36,731 nt of DNA from Lachnospira sp. UBA5912 (GCA_002435585.1 DJDY01000099.1:1-36731); one strand, 5' to 3'. Counted from the first letter of the stretch, positions 25,704 through 34,455 are shown. Numbers and translations: made by a program. Notes: generated from the sequence alone by a model not told the origin.

Positions 25704-27083
25704 ATGTTTAATATTGATTTTAATAGTCCAATACATGTACATTTCATAGGAATAGGCGGTATCAGCATGAGCGGTCTTGCTAAGATTCTTCTTGACAGGC
25801 AATTTACTGTTTCTGGTTCTGATGCACACGAATCCGAACTCACACAGGAGCTTGTCAAAGATGGCTGCCATATATCATATCCACAGTCTGCAGACAACAT
25901 TACTGATGGAATTGATCTTGTTGTATACACAGCTGCCATTCACCCAGACAATCCAGAGTTAAAGGCTGCCATAGCGGCTGGCATTCCAACCATGACAAGA
26001 GCCGAGCTTCTTGGACAGATTATGAAAAACTACCACACCGCTGTTAATGTTGCAGGTACACATGGAAAAACAACTACAACATCCATGATTACTGAGATAC
26101 TTCTTGCTGCTGATGCTGACCCAACTATATCAGTAGGCGGAATTCTCCACAGCATAGGTGGCAACATAAGAGTAGGAAAATCTGACTTGTTTGTTACAGA
26201 GGCCTGCGAGTATACCAACAGCTTTCTTTCATTTAACCCAACATTAAACATAATACTTAATGTTAAAGCTGACCATCTTGATTTCTTCAAAGATCTTGAT
26301 GATATACGTCATTCCTTCAAGCTGTTTACTGAAAAGCTTCCAGCTGATGGAACTTTAGTTATCAACACGGATATAGATGATTATGGATATTTCTACAAAG
26401 ATACAGACTGTGAGGTCATAACTTTTGGTTCTGACCCTGTTAAGTCAATGTACAGTGCCACTGATATCCAACATGATAAATACGGCCGCTGCTCATATAC
26501 TCTTCTTATTAATAATAAGCCAGAGGTAACTGTCCAGCTTTCCGTTCCAGGTGTACACAACGTATACAATTCACTCGCTGCCATAGCAGCCTGCACAAAG
26601 CTTGGAATACCTATGGATGCCATTCTTAAAGGTCTTAGTAACTTCACTGGTACTGACAGACGTTTCCAGAAAAAGGGGGTATTTAACGGCGTAACAGTTG
26701 TAGATGATTATGCACATCATCCAGATGAGATAACTGCAACTCTTAATTCTGCTAAGATGTACCCACACAACAGAATCTGGTGTGTTTTCCAGCCACATAC
26801 CTATTCAAGAACCAAGGCTCTTATGCCAGAATTCGCCAAAGCACTTGCACTTGCTGACCATGTTGTTCTTGCAAAGATATATCCTGCCCGTGAGACAGAC
26901 AATCTTGGTATTAGTTCAGCTGACCTTTGTGAACTTATTAAAGCTGAAGGAAAGGAATGTTACTATTACGAATCTTTTGAGGAAATAGAAGAATTTTTGA
27001 AAAAAAATTGTATCAACGGCGACCTGTTGATAACTATGGGTGCCGGTGACGTTTATAAAATTGGTGAAGACCTGTTAAAATAG
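25704..27083 (+). CDS. murC: UDP-N-acetylmuramate--L-alanine ligase
   Basis: A 459-residue cytoplasmic peptidoglycan-precursor enzyme that adds L-alanine to UDP-MurNAc using ATP. The N-terminal UDP-binding region has F-I-G-I-G-G-I-S-M-S (14-23), the ATP loop is G-T-H-G-K-T-T-T-T (118-126), and V-D-D-Y-A-H-H-P-D-E (~336) and Q-P-H-T-Y-S-R-T (~363) mark the C-terminal Mur ligase domain. Length is as expected. AGAGGA stands just ahead of the ATG. It is the first gene on the plus strand of the murC, DnaD-domain, dnaI, prs run, but the next genes have their own promoters. Confidence 0.96.
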   Translation: MFNIDFNSPIHVHFIGIGGISMSGLAKILLDRQFTVSGSDAHESELTQELVKDGCHISYPQSADNITDGIDLVVYTAAIHPDNPELKAAIAAGIPTMTRAELLGQIMKNYHTAVNVAGTHGKTTTTSMITEILLAADADPTISVGGILHSIGGNIRVGKSDLFVTEACEYTNSFLSFNPTLNIILNVKADHLDFFKDLDDIRHSFKLFTEKLPADGTLVINTDIDDYGYFYKDTDCEVITFGSDPVKSMYSATDIQHDKYGRCSYTLLINNKPEVTVQLSVPGVHNVYNSLAAIAACTKLGIPMDAILKGLSNFTGTDRRFQKKGVFNGVTVVDDYAHHPDEITATLNSAKMYPHNRIWCVFQPHTYSRTKALMPEFAKALALADHVVLAKIYPARETDNLGISSADLCELIKAEGKECYYYESFEEIEEFLKKNCINGDLLITMGAGDVYKIGEDLLK

Positions 27084-27118
27084 GCATTTATCAACTTTTA
27101 AATAGCTTTTCAACAAAG

Positions 27119-27156
27119 TTATCCACATTATCCACATTTTTATGTTGTTATCCACA
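27119..27156 (+). promoter_or_regulatory. DnaA-box cluster I (three perfect TTATCCACA)
   Basis: Perfect boxes at 27119-27127, 27128-27136 and 27148-27156, all in the same direction; the first two abut head to tail. A degraded inverted box (TGTGGATTT) lies at 27166-27174. DnaA is the replication initiator and a transcription factor; boxes this dense are rare outside origins and DnaA-controlled promoters. Confidence 0.85.
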
Positions 27157-27239
27157 ATATAGAAATGTGGATTTTTATGTTAACAACCTTTATCACACAA
27201 CCTCCGTAAAACACACATTTAATCATACTTTTCCACGAG

Positions 27240-27266
27240 TTATCCACATTATCCACAATATCCACA
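27240..27266 (+). promoter_or_regulatory. DnaA-box cluster II (two perfect plus one near-perfect box)
   Basis: TTATCCACA at 27240-27248 and 27249-27257, then ATATCCACA at 27258-27266, three abutting 9-bp repeats. They end ~26 bp before the -35 of the promoter for the replication gene at 27399. Confidence 0.85.
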
Positions 27267-27292
27267 ACACAATCCACCTGCTTTTAACTCAC

Positions 27293-27321
27293 TTTTCATT
27301 TAATTTTTACTATGTTATAAT
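27293..27321 (+). promoter_or_regulatory. Promoter of the DnaD-domain gene
   Basis: -35 TTTTCA (27293-27298), 17-bp spacer, perfect -10 TATAAT (27316-27321). The DnaA boxes lie immediately upstream, at about -60 to -210. Confidence 0.6.
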
Positions 27322-27398
27322 CTGCACTGGCAGAATTAATCCAGGGAGGATAAGGAGGATAAGCCTGTTATTAATGTACATGGCTTTTAATATATATT

Positions 27399-28556
27399 AT
27401 GAACAACCTTACTTTAACAACAAACAACAACTACGGATACACATCCGTTTCCAATATATTTATAAGCAGCTTTGTACCAGAAGCTAATGGTGATTTCGTC
27501 AAGGTATATCTGTACCTTCTTCATCTTATAAGCATCGGCAGCTCTAACATAAGCATTTCCCTGCTTGCAGATACATTTAACCAGACTGAAGCAGATATTA
27601 TGAGAGCACTTCGTTACTGGGACAAGCTTAACGTTATATCATTAACATTTGCTGGTGATAACGACAGCCTGTCCAACATAACCATAAACAACCTTAATGA
27701 CAATAACGCCAACATTGTAAACAACAGCACTAATATTGTTAACAATATCAACGACTTAAGTCATATCGATAGCAATAATATTAACAGCAGTATTGACAGC
27801 TTTAATTCAGATAACAGTACCTCTTCCAATACTGCCTTCACAGGCAATTCTGTAAGTGCAAAGCATGTTGAACCTTCAAGCATGCAGTATTCCGCTGAAA
27901 AGATAAGCGAGCTTAACTCAGATGAGAACTTCTCTATGCTTTTATATGTCATAGAATCTTATCTTGGCCGTCCTCTTTCTATTAAAGAAACTAACGCCAT
28001 AGTATATTTCTATGATTCACTTAACTTTTCGATTGAACTTATAGACTATCTTTTTGAATATTGCGTAGAACACAACAAGAAAAGCATTAACTATATAGAA
28101 AAGGTCGCTCTTGCCTGGGCTGATAAAGATATACATACTGTTACCGAAGCTAAGGAAGAAGTAGCTAACCATACTGACTCTGTATACCAGATTATGAAGG
28201 CTTTCGGAATCTCCAACAGAGATCCCGGACAGCATGAACGCGCTATGATATCAAAATGGGCAGATACCTACTGTTTTGATACCGATATAATCATAGAGGC
28301 CTGCAACAGAACAATTAAAGCAATACACCAGCCAAGTTTTGAATACGCTGACACTATTCTTTCAAAGTGGAAAAGCTCTAACATCTCAACTATGGCTGAT
28401 ATCAGAAAAGATGATGCGGCATATGCAGCAAGCAACAACTCCAAGACAAGGTATCAGAACACTTCTAAATCCGGTTCAACCAAATTCAACAACTTCCAGC
28501 AGCGTGACAAGAAGTCTGATGACTGGTACAATTCTTTACTAAGTAATAACAACTAA
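27399..28556 (+). CDS. DnaD-domain replication initiation protein (DnaD/DnaB-like)
   Basis: A 385-residue protein. The N-terminal ~85 residues (S-N-I-F-I-S-S-F-V-P-E-A-N-G-D-F-V-K-V-Y) are the DnaD winged-helix type, a long Asn/Ser-rich linker spans ~88-160, and the C-terminal DnaD/DnaB_2 helical domain covers ~180-335, with Y-x-x-x-I-x-x-W type sequence (S-F-E-Y-A-D-T-I-L-S-K-W). In Bacillus subtilis such proteins act between DnaA and the helicase loader DnaI, bending DNA and recruiting DnaC helicase. Here the DnaI homologue is the next gene. The start is forced by an upstream in-frame stop at 27372, yet no ribosome-binding site lies at the right distance: the purine-rich pair GGGAGG/AAGGAGG (27344-27359) is ~40 bases upstream. 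The linker's simple sequence probably varies between strains. Confidence 0.88.
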   Translation: MNNLTLTTNNNYGYTSVSNIFISSFVPEANGDFVKVYLYLLHLISIGSSNISISLLADTFNQTEADIMRALRYWDKLNVISLTFAGDNDSLSNITINNLNDNNANIVNNSTNIVNNINDLSHIDSNNINSSIDSFNSDNSTSSNTAFTGNSVSAKHVEPSSMQYSAEKISELNSDENFSMLLYVIESYLGRPLSIKETNAIVYFYDSLNFSIELIDYLFEYCVEHNKKSINYIEKVALAWADKDIHTVTEAKEEVANHTDSVYQIMKAFGISNRDPGQHERAMISKWADTYCFDTDIIIEACNRTIKAIHQPSFEYADTILSKWKSSNISTMADIRKDDAAYAASNNSKTRYQNTSKSGSTKFNNFQQRDKKSDDWYNSLLSNNN

Positions 28557-28571
28557 TGGTTTTATGTCCCG

Positions 28572-28717
28572 GCGCACTTAACAATCCGTTATTGTGCAAA
28601 TAGCGTGCGCAGAAATGAGGATTAGTGTGAAAACATATTTTCACACTCGAGATTTGCGTCTGCGCGCACTTGACACAAACTCGATATGCGCAAAAAGCGT
28701 GCGCAGAAATGAGGATT
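28572..28717 (+). repeat. Duplicated hairpin-plus-ribosome-binding-site leader before dnaI
   Basis: Copy 1: GCGCAC (28572-28577) pairs with GTGCGC (28605-28610) over 27 nt, then AGAAATGAGGATTA. Copy 2: GCGCAC (28664-28669) pairs with GTGCGC (28699-28704) over 29 nt, then AGAAATGAGGATTA, which is the dnaI ribosome-binding site. The copies are 94 bp apart. Copy 1 leads into GTG-TGA, a start codon followed at once by a stop. Between them a perfect 10-bp hairpin (28624-28633 with 28638-28647, loop CATA) has no T-run. A third member precedes pth (15637-15690). Confidence 0.7.
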
Positions 28718-28720
28718 ATT

Positions 28721-29731
28721 ATGTCACTTACCAACACACAATATGCATCTGTTATGAGAATGTATGATGATATTCATACACACAACTTAAACATACAGAA
28801 CGAGCGCTACAATGAAGTTATACATTTATGTCCGCAATATCAGACTATAGAAGATGAGATAATCTCCCTCTCCATGCAGGAAGCTGCAAGACGTATTGGA
28901 AATGATTCATCTGACCCGAATACCGATGAATTCACTACACGTCTTAAGTCCCTGATTAACAGAAAAACTGAACTTCTTGCTTCTATAGGCAAACCTGCGG
29001 ATTATCTTGATAATATATACACATGCCCCAAATGTCATGATACGGGATATGTCAACGGCACAAGATGTTCCTGCTTTAAGAAAAAAGCCATTGACCTCAT
29101 ATATCATGATTCTAATTTAAAGAACATAACTGCCAACGAGAACTTTTCAACATTTTCTTTTGACTGGTATGATAAAACCACTATCGATTCTGCAACAGGA
29201 CTCACACCATACAATAATATTCGCAAGGTGTTTGATATATGCCAGTCTTTTGTAAAAACTTTTGACACTGGTTTTTCCAATCTTCTTCTGTTAGGTCAGA
29301 CCGGCGTTGGTAAGACTTTCCTTTCCAACTGTATAGCCAAAGAGCTGCTAGACAGCTATCACAGTGTCATATATCTTACAGCAATAGAATTGTTCAAATG
29401 TTTTGAAAACAGTGATTTTAACAAAGGACAGGATGTTGAATATCAGGATGTAAGTTATTTTATAGACTGTGACCTTCTTATAATTGATGACCTGGGAACA
29501 GAAAACTATAACTCTTACACTGTATCAAAGCTTTTTTATATAATTAATGAAAGAATTCTCAGAAAGAAAAGTGTCATCATATCGACTAACCTTTCTATGC
29601 CACAGCTTGAAGATACATACTCTGAGCGAATATTTTCACGGCTTATAAGTTCGTATACAATACTACGGTTATTCTGTGAAGATATCAGGACACAGAAGAT
29701 AGCCAGGGGTAAGTCATCCGGGAAAAAATAA
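28721..29731 (+). CDS. dnaI: DnaI-type replicative helicase loader (AAA+ ATPase)
   Basis: A 336-residue ATPase that should load the replicative helicase. The N-terminal helicase-interaction region ends in a zinc-binding motif, C102-P-K-C105 and C116-S-C118. The AAA+ core has Walker A G-Q-T-G-V-G-K-T (192-199), Walker B L-L-I-I-D-D (252-257), sensor-1 I-I-S-T-N-L and the arginine-finger region Y-S-E-R-I-F-S-R-L. The zinc site and helical N-domain distinguish DnaI-type loaders from IstB-type transposition helpers. The frame is open to 28670, but GAGG six bases before the ATG at 28721 decides the start. It follows the DnaD-domain gene by ~165 bases containing the duplicated leader. Confidence 0.9.
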   Translation: MSLTNTQYASVMRMYDDIHTHNLNIQNERYNEVIHLCPQYQTIEDEIISLSMQEAARRIGNDSSDPNTDEFTTRLKSLINRKTELLASIGKPADYLDNIYTCPKCHDTGYVNGTRCSCFKKKAIDLIYHDSNLKNITANENFSTFSFDWYDKTTIDSATGLTPYNNIRKVFDICQSFVKTFDTGFSNLLLLGQTGVGKTFLSNCIAKELLDSYHSVIYLTAIELFKCFENSDFNKGQDVEYQDVSYFIDCDLLIIDDLGTENYNSYTVSKLFYIINERILRKKSVIISTNLSMPQLEDTYSERIFSRLISSYTILRLFCEDIRTQKIARGKSSGKK

Positions 29732-29793
29732 GCTGAAAAGAAATAAGTTAAAAAAATAAGTTAAAAAATAATTGTGAAATATACCAAATTCAA

Positions 29794-29822
29794 TTGACTT
29801 ATATAACATTTATGATTATAGT
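29794..29822 (+). promoter_or_regulatory. Promoter of prs
   Basis: -35 TTGACT (29794-29799), 17-bp spacer, -10 TATAGT (29817-29822). Start near 29829, leaving a ~120-nt leader. The A-rich stretch before it (29732-29790) holds short AATAAGTTAAAAA direct repeats but no clear dnaI terminator. Confidence 0.6.
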
Positions 29823-29951
29823 TAACTATGTATGTGTATTTAGAATTTAGTTTATAATATGATATAACTGTATATGATATAGAGCTATATCATGAATGAA
29901 TTAAATTCTTTATATAATAAATATTTTATCTATACAATGGAGGATAATGCA

Positions 29952-31133
29952 ATGCCACGAGACGAACGTCATACTGCAACAATTCCATACGGAACACTCG
30001 GAATCATTCCTTTAAAGAGCTGTTCTGCTATGGGCGAAAAGGTTGATGAATACCTTGTAAACTGGAGAGAACAAAGAGAACACGAGAATCAGTCTAATCT
30101 TGCATTTAGCGGATATAAAAGAGACAGCTATGTTGTAAGTGCCAGCACACCTAGATTCGGTTCAGGCGAAGGTAAAGGTGTACTTAACGATTCTGTCCGT
30201 GGTTATGACTTATATATTATGGTAGATGTATGTAACTACAGCATCGAGTATTCTCTTTGCGGTAACACTAACCATATGTCTCCTGATGATCACTACGCTG
30301 ATCTTAAGAGAGTTATCGCTGCTGCTGGTGGAAAGGCTAGAAGAATCAATGTTATTATGCCATTCCTTTATGAAAGCAGACAGCATAAGAGATCTGGAAG
30401 AGAATCTCTTGACTGTTCTCTTATGCTTCAGGAACTTACAGCTATGGGTGTTGAGAATATCATAACATTTGATGCTCACGACCCACGAGTACACAACTCT
30501 ATTCCACTTAAGGGCTTTGAGTCCGTATCATGTACTTATCAGTTCATCAAGTATCTTTTACTTGGCGTAGATGACCTTCATATTGACAGCGACCATATGA
30601 TGGTAATCAGTCCTGATGAAGGTGGTATGGGACGTGCTGTATATTTCGCCAACGTACTTGGTCTTGATATGGGTATGTTCTATAAGAGAAGAGATTATAC
30701 TAAGATTGTTAACGGCCGTAATCCTATCGTTGCACACGAATTCCTTGGAAGCAACGTAGAAGGCAAGGACGTTATCATCATTGATGATATGATATCTTCA
30801 GGTGAAAGTATGATTGATGTTGCTTCTGAGTTAAAGAAGAGAGGTGCAAGCAGAGTATTCTGTGCAACTACATTTGGTCTTTTCACTAACGGATTTGATA
30901 AGTTTGATGAAGCTTATGATAAGGGAATCATCGACAAGATTCTTACAACTAACCTTGTATACCAGCCAGAAGCACTTCTTTCAAAGCCTTGGTATATCAA
31001 TGTAGATATGAGCAAGTATATGGCTCTCCTTATCGATACACTTAACCATGATTCTTCAATCAGTAACCTTCTTAATCCTGTTGACAGAATCCAGAAGAGA
31101 GTTAAGGAATATAATGAAAGATATTCTAAATAA
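29952..31133 (+). CDS. prs: Ribose-phosphate pyrophosphokinase (PRPP synthetase), long clostridial type
   Basis: A 393-residue enzyme making PRPP from ribose-5-phosphate and ATP for nucleotide, His and Trp synthesis. The PRPP loop is clear: V-I-I-I-D-D-M-I-S-S-G-E-S-M. The flexible-loop region N-V-I-M-P-F-L-Y-E-S-R-Q-H-K-R-S-G-R-E-S and T-F-D-A-H-D-P-R-V are also recognisable. It is ~75 residues longer than the usual ~315, as in other Lachnospiraceae. The frame is open to an ATG at 29892, but that start has no ribosome-binding site, while GGAGG lies eight bases before the ATG at 29952 (M-P-R-D-E-R-H-T-A-T), so I take the latter. It is monocistronic, with its own promoter and a strong terminator. 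Confidence 0.93.
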   Translation: MPRDERHTATIPYGTLGIIPLKSCSAMGEKVDEYLVNWREQREHENQSNLAFSGYKRDSYVVSASTPRFGSGEGKGVLNDSVRGYDLYIMVDVCNYSIEYSLCGNTNHMSPDDHYADLKRVIAAAGGKARRINVIMPFLYESRQHKRSGRESLDCSLMLQELTAMGVENIITFDAHDPRVHNSIPLKGFESVSCTYQFIKYLLLGVDDLHIDSDHMMVISPDEGGMGRAVYFANVLGLDMGMFYKRRDYTKIVNGRNPIVAHEFLGSNVEGKDVIIIDDMISSGESMIDVASELKKRGASRVFCATTFGLFTNGFDKFDEAYDKGIIDKILTTNLVYQPEALLSKPWYINVDMSKYMALLIDTLNHDSSISNLLNPVDRIQKRVKEYNERYSK

Positions 31134-31225
31134 TCATAGTTAAATATTATAGTATATTAAGCTGGATATATTAAAAATATATCAAATCATAAAAGCATAT
31201 CAGATTATTTTATATAAAAATATAA

Positions 31226-31297
31226 TATGGTGGAAGAGTCAAAAGTGTTAGTATCACAAGTATTAGTGTCACTATACCTTTTGACTCTTCCACCATA
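31226..31297. terminator. Bidirectional terminator between prs and the FtsX-family permease gene
   Basis: A perfect 20-bp stem (31226-31245 with 31278-31297) and a 32-nt loop; T-rich sequence follows on both strands. The loop contains two imperfect 14-nt direct repeats (AGTGTTAGTATCAC and AGTATTAGTGTCAC). Unusually long for a terminator, but correctly placed between convergent genes. Confidence 0.8.
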
Positions 31298-31340
31298 ATA
31301 TATTGTTCTTTTTATCTTACCCGCTCTTTATATCCTATCG

Positions 31341-33569
31341 TTACTCTCTATTATCCTTAAGACTTTCCACCATATCAACCCTGTCAGCCTTTCTTCTTAC
31401 CATAAACAATGACACCACATAACAACATATAACGATTAGAATGGTAAGCACAATACTCCTAACTGACACATACGGCTCATACAATACTCCCTCTATACCT
31501 GAATATATCTTAAAGATTATATCCATTATTCCATATCCGGCACCAATTCCAAGAATTATACCTATTGGAATAATCATATGATTAACATCAAGAACCATAC
31601 GGTTAATCTCTCTATCCTTAAGCCCAAGTACCTTTAGCATAGATATATTGTGCCTGTTCTCGCAAACAAGCATATTGACTGACACATACAACGATGCAAT
31701 ACATATTATTTCTCCTATAACAGCAAGTGAATATATTATCGCTCCCATTTCATCAAGTATTGTACTCATCTGCTCCTTGATATCATCAGCAGTTACTGTC
31801 TTTGATATCTCATCATTAAGCTGCAATGCCCTGTCTGACAATAATCCATTATATGTATCATCCTTCCATCCAAGCAGTTCTCTTGCCTTATCCATATTAC
31901 ATACAATCAGCTTCTGGCTATTATTGCTTATTACTCCCTCTATCTTTACTGTCTTTTCTTCCATTGTTGATGGATTAACAAATGTGAAATCATCTCCTGC
32001 CTTCACACCATATGAATATGCCATAACATTTGATATATAACATCCATTACCAAGATTGGCTCTTCCATTATTAACAGTGTCTATATTAAGATATTTTACA
32101 TTATTGTCAGCACCTATAAGCATAAATGAATTTCCATCATATTCATACTTGCATATAACAAGCTTATCAGTATTATCTGCATTAATACCTTGAATATCAT
32201 CGGTTTCAAGCCTGTTTAATATATACTCATACTTGAAACTTCCCATACTGTCTGACCCTGTATCTATCACGTTATTAAGCGAATCGATAAACATAAATGC
32301 TACAAGTATGATAAGCGAGCCTAGAAATGCACCTAAGAATACAACAAAACTCCTTCCTGGATTAGAAAGTATACTCCTTATTGCAAATTTACTCCTTACT
32401 TTTCCTTTCTTTCCTACCATTACATGTCTGCTTCTGCGTTCATCTGCCACACCATTTAACATATCAACAGTGTCCTTTTTAAGCAGTTTGTTCACCTTAT
32501 GCATTGCTTCAAGCATATATATAACTGTCGGAACTATTACACCTAGCAGCATTATAGGTACTGGAAGCACAAACTTTACCGGCATTGGCTCATAATCTGC
32601 AAGACTCAGCTCTCCATAAGGCTGCTGGATGACCTTGGTAACAATGCTTACAAGCACGCCTCCAGCAATTCCAGGTATTATTGCAAGTACACTGTAATGC
32701 CTCATTATCTGGCTCTTTCTGTAACCAAGCGCAGACAGTGTTCCTATCATTTTCTGTTCACTCTTTATCTTTCTGCCAATTATGATTGATATAAGTGCAA
32801 CTGTTACAAGAGGTATAGTCACAAGAAAAACATACGCCATTATAAGAAACATCATAGCCTGGTCATCAACCATAGTTATTCTTGCATTATCGTCTTTTGA
32901 CAGATATTCGCTCATTTTATATGTATCATTCATATCTTTCCTGAACAGCACCCTGTCACTATCTTTACCATATACAACTTTGTACTGGCAGGAATTCGCA
33001 CCCATTTTCTCATATTCACTATCTGTCATATAAGCAAGAAAAAATGTAGAAATATTTTTATAACTGTCATCTACATTTTCAAGCATATACAGATAATCAG
33101 GGCGCAGAAAATATCCTGTAACTGTATAGTTTTTATCCCTGATTTTAATCTTATCGCCTATATTAACGTTCTTGTTAACTGCATATCCTTTGGATATAAC
33201 TATCTCATCATCACTGCTTACATCACTTCCATCGATAACCTCATAAAGGTCAATCTTTTTGTCTGCCTTGAACAGTCTTACCTTATAATCATCCTCGTTT
33301 ATATTCGTGAAATATTCCTTCTCAAATATTACATCATATTTATCCTCTATCTTTTCTATCTCATCATCCGGTATCTCTATATATGTCGAAAATGTTGCAT
33401 CTTCAAGATTATTGTCCTTAAAAAATTCATCGCCATATCCCTTGATTCCCGTTCCAGCTATATAAAACAGATAAAACAGAAGTAATGCTACGACTGTCAG
33501 AACAGAGGCTGCTATATAAAACGAAAGATTCTCTTTAATATTTCTTATATATCTTTTATTAAGTGTCAT
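31341..33569 (-). CDS. FtsX-family ABC transporter permease
   Basis: A 742-residue membrane protein with about eight helices: one near the N-terminus (~15-38), three around ~240-360, one at ~400-425 and three in the last ~130 residues. Large extracytoplasmic domains (~40-235 and ~430-610) separate them, giving the duplicated FtsX-domain layout. Segments S-A-L-G-Y-R-K-S-Q-I-M and K-V-L-G-L-K-D-R-E-I-N are the coupling-helix sequences that contact the ATPase. Such permeases work as mechanotransmitters or exporters of peptides and lipids rather than importers. The ATPase gene lies 123 bases upstream on the same strand. GAGGATAG precedes the ATG at 33569. Substrate unknown; no two-component system is adjacent, unlike BceAB modules. 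Confidence 0.9.
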   Translation of the reverse strand: MTLNKRYIRNIKENLSFYIAASVLTVVALLLFYLFYIAGTGIKGYGDEFFKDNNLEDATFSTYIEIPDDEIEKIEDKYDVIFEKEYFTNINEDDYKVRLFKADKKIDLYEVIDGSDVSSDDEIVISKGYAVNKNVNIGDKIKIRDKNYTVTGYFLRPDYLYMLENVDDSYKNISTFFLAYMTDSEYEKMGANSCQYKVVYGKDSDRVLFRKDMNDTYKMSEYLSKDDNARITMVDDQAMMFLIMAYVFLVTIPLVTVALISIIIGRKIKSEQKMIGTLSALGYRKSQIMRHYSVLAIIPGIAGGVLVSIVTKVIQQPYGELSLADYEPMPVKFVLPVPIMLLGVIVPTVIYMLEAMHKVNKLLKKDTVDMLNGVADERRSRHVMVGKKGKVRSKFAIRSILSNPGRSFVVFLGAFLGSLIILVAFMFIDSLNNVIDTGSDSMGSFKYEYILNRLETDDIQGINADNTDKLVICKYEYDGNSFMLIGADNNVKYLNIDTVNNGRANLGNGCYISNVMAYSYGVKAGDDFTFVNPSTMEEKTVKIEGVISNNSQKLIVCNMDKARELLGWKDDTYNGLLSDRALQLNDEISKTVTADDIKEQMSTILDEMGAIIYSLAVIGEIICIASLYVSVNMLVCENRHNISMLKVLGLKDREINRMVLDVNHMIIPIGIILGIGAGYGIMDIIFKIYSGIEGVLYEPYVSVRSIVLTILIVICCYVVSLFMVRRKADRVDMVESLKDNRE

Positions 33570-33621
33570 ACTATCCTCTTTTCATGCTACATATTATTCT
33601 TTCAATTGTCATATTATAAAG

Positions 33622-33668
33622 AAAGTATCAAAAGTAAGTATCAAGAGTAAATATCAAGAGTAAATACC
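33622..33668. repeat. 13-bp tandem repeats between the ATPase and permease genes
   Basis: Three to four imperfect copies of (A/G)AGTAA(A/G)TATCAA run through the gap. On the minus strand they read as TACTCTTGATATT-like units. They may only be spacer; no hairpin terminator is visible, so the two genes are probably co-transcribed. Confidence 0.55.
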
Positions 33669-33692
33669 TCATTTACATAATACTTAATCCAA

Positions 33693-34391
33693 CTAAAGTT
33701 CAAGTTCATCAGCTGTAGCTCTTTCCTTATTATCGATATAATCTGCAACTTTGCCATCTCTTATCCTGACTATGGTATCTGCCATATGTGCTATAGCTTC
33801 GTTATGCGTTATTATAATAATTGTTGTTCCAAAGTCTGCATTAACCTTTTCTATGACCATAAGAACATCCCTTGATGACCTTGAATCAAGAGCTCCTGTC
33901 AATTCATCGCACAATAATATCTTAGGATTCTTAATAAGTGCCCTCGCTATAGCCACCCTCTGCTGTTGTCCACCTGACAGCTCCTTTGGAAAACGATTCT
34001 TATACTTTGCTATTCCAAGTGATTCCATAACTTCATTGATATCTAACGGATTTTTTGATATGTCTGATACAACCTCTATATTCTCCTGAACCGTAAGATC
34101 TTGTATAAGATTATAGAACTGAAACACAAAACCTATATCTTCACGTCTATAATCCGTCAGCTGTTTCTTTCCTGCCTTGCTTATATTTCTTCCGGATATG
34201 ACAATATTGCCAGAATCAAGCGAATCAAGACCTCCTATCATGTTAAGCAGTGTACTCTTCCCTGAGCCTGAAGGTCCAAGTATTACATATATCTTTCCTT
34301 CATCTAATGAAAGACTCACATCATCAAGCGCTTTAACCAACGCCTCCCCTTCCCCATAATGTTTTCTTGCATTTTTAATCTCTATAAACAT
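33693..34391 (-). CDS. ABC transporter ATP-binding protein of the MacB/LolD type
   Basis: A 232-residue ATPase with Walker A G-P-S-G-S-G-K-S-T (39-47), Q-loop V-F-Q-F-Y-N-L (89-95), signature L-S-G-G-Q-Q-Q-R (138-145), Walker B I-L-L-C-D-E (158-163) with L-T-G-A-L-D, and H-loop I-T-H-N. The V-F-Q-F-Y-N-L and T-G-A-L-D segments are typical of the MacB/LolD/FtsE class that pairs with FtsX-type permeases, which fits the next gene. GGGAGG lies seven bases before the ATG at 34391; an ATG six bases earlier is too close to it. The Walker B residue before D-E is Cys rather than a usual hydrophobic residue, a tolerated change. Confidence 0.93.
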   Translation of the reverse strand: MFIEIKNARKHYGEGEALVKALDDVSLSLDEGKIYVILGPSGSGKSTLLNMIGGLDSLDSGNIVISGRNISKAGKKQLTDYRREDIGFVFQFYNLIQDLTVQENIEVVSDISKNPLDINEVMESLGIAKYKNRFPKELSGGQQQRVAIARALIKNPKILLCDELTGALDSRSSRDVLMVIEKVNADFGTTIIIITHNEAIAHMADTIVRIRDGKVADYIDNKERATADELEL

Positions 34392-34455
34392 CCTCATACC
34401 TCCCTGCCTGTTGCTCGCTATTTATTAATCACGGATTGCTGTCTTCTGCTGAATT

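Noticed and set aside
27119..27266. Chromosomal replication origin
   Set aside because: No dnaA or dnaN next to it and no clear unwinding element; regulation or DnaA titration explains the boxes better. GC-skew analysis of the genome would settle it.
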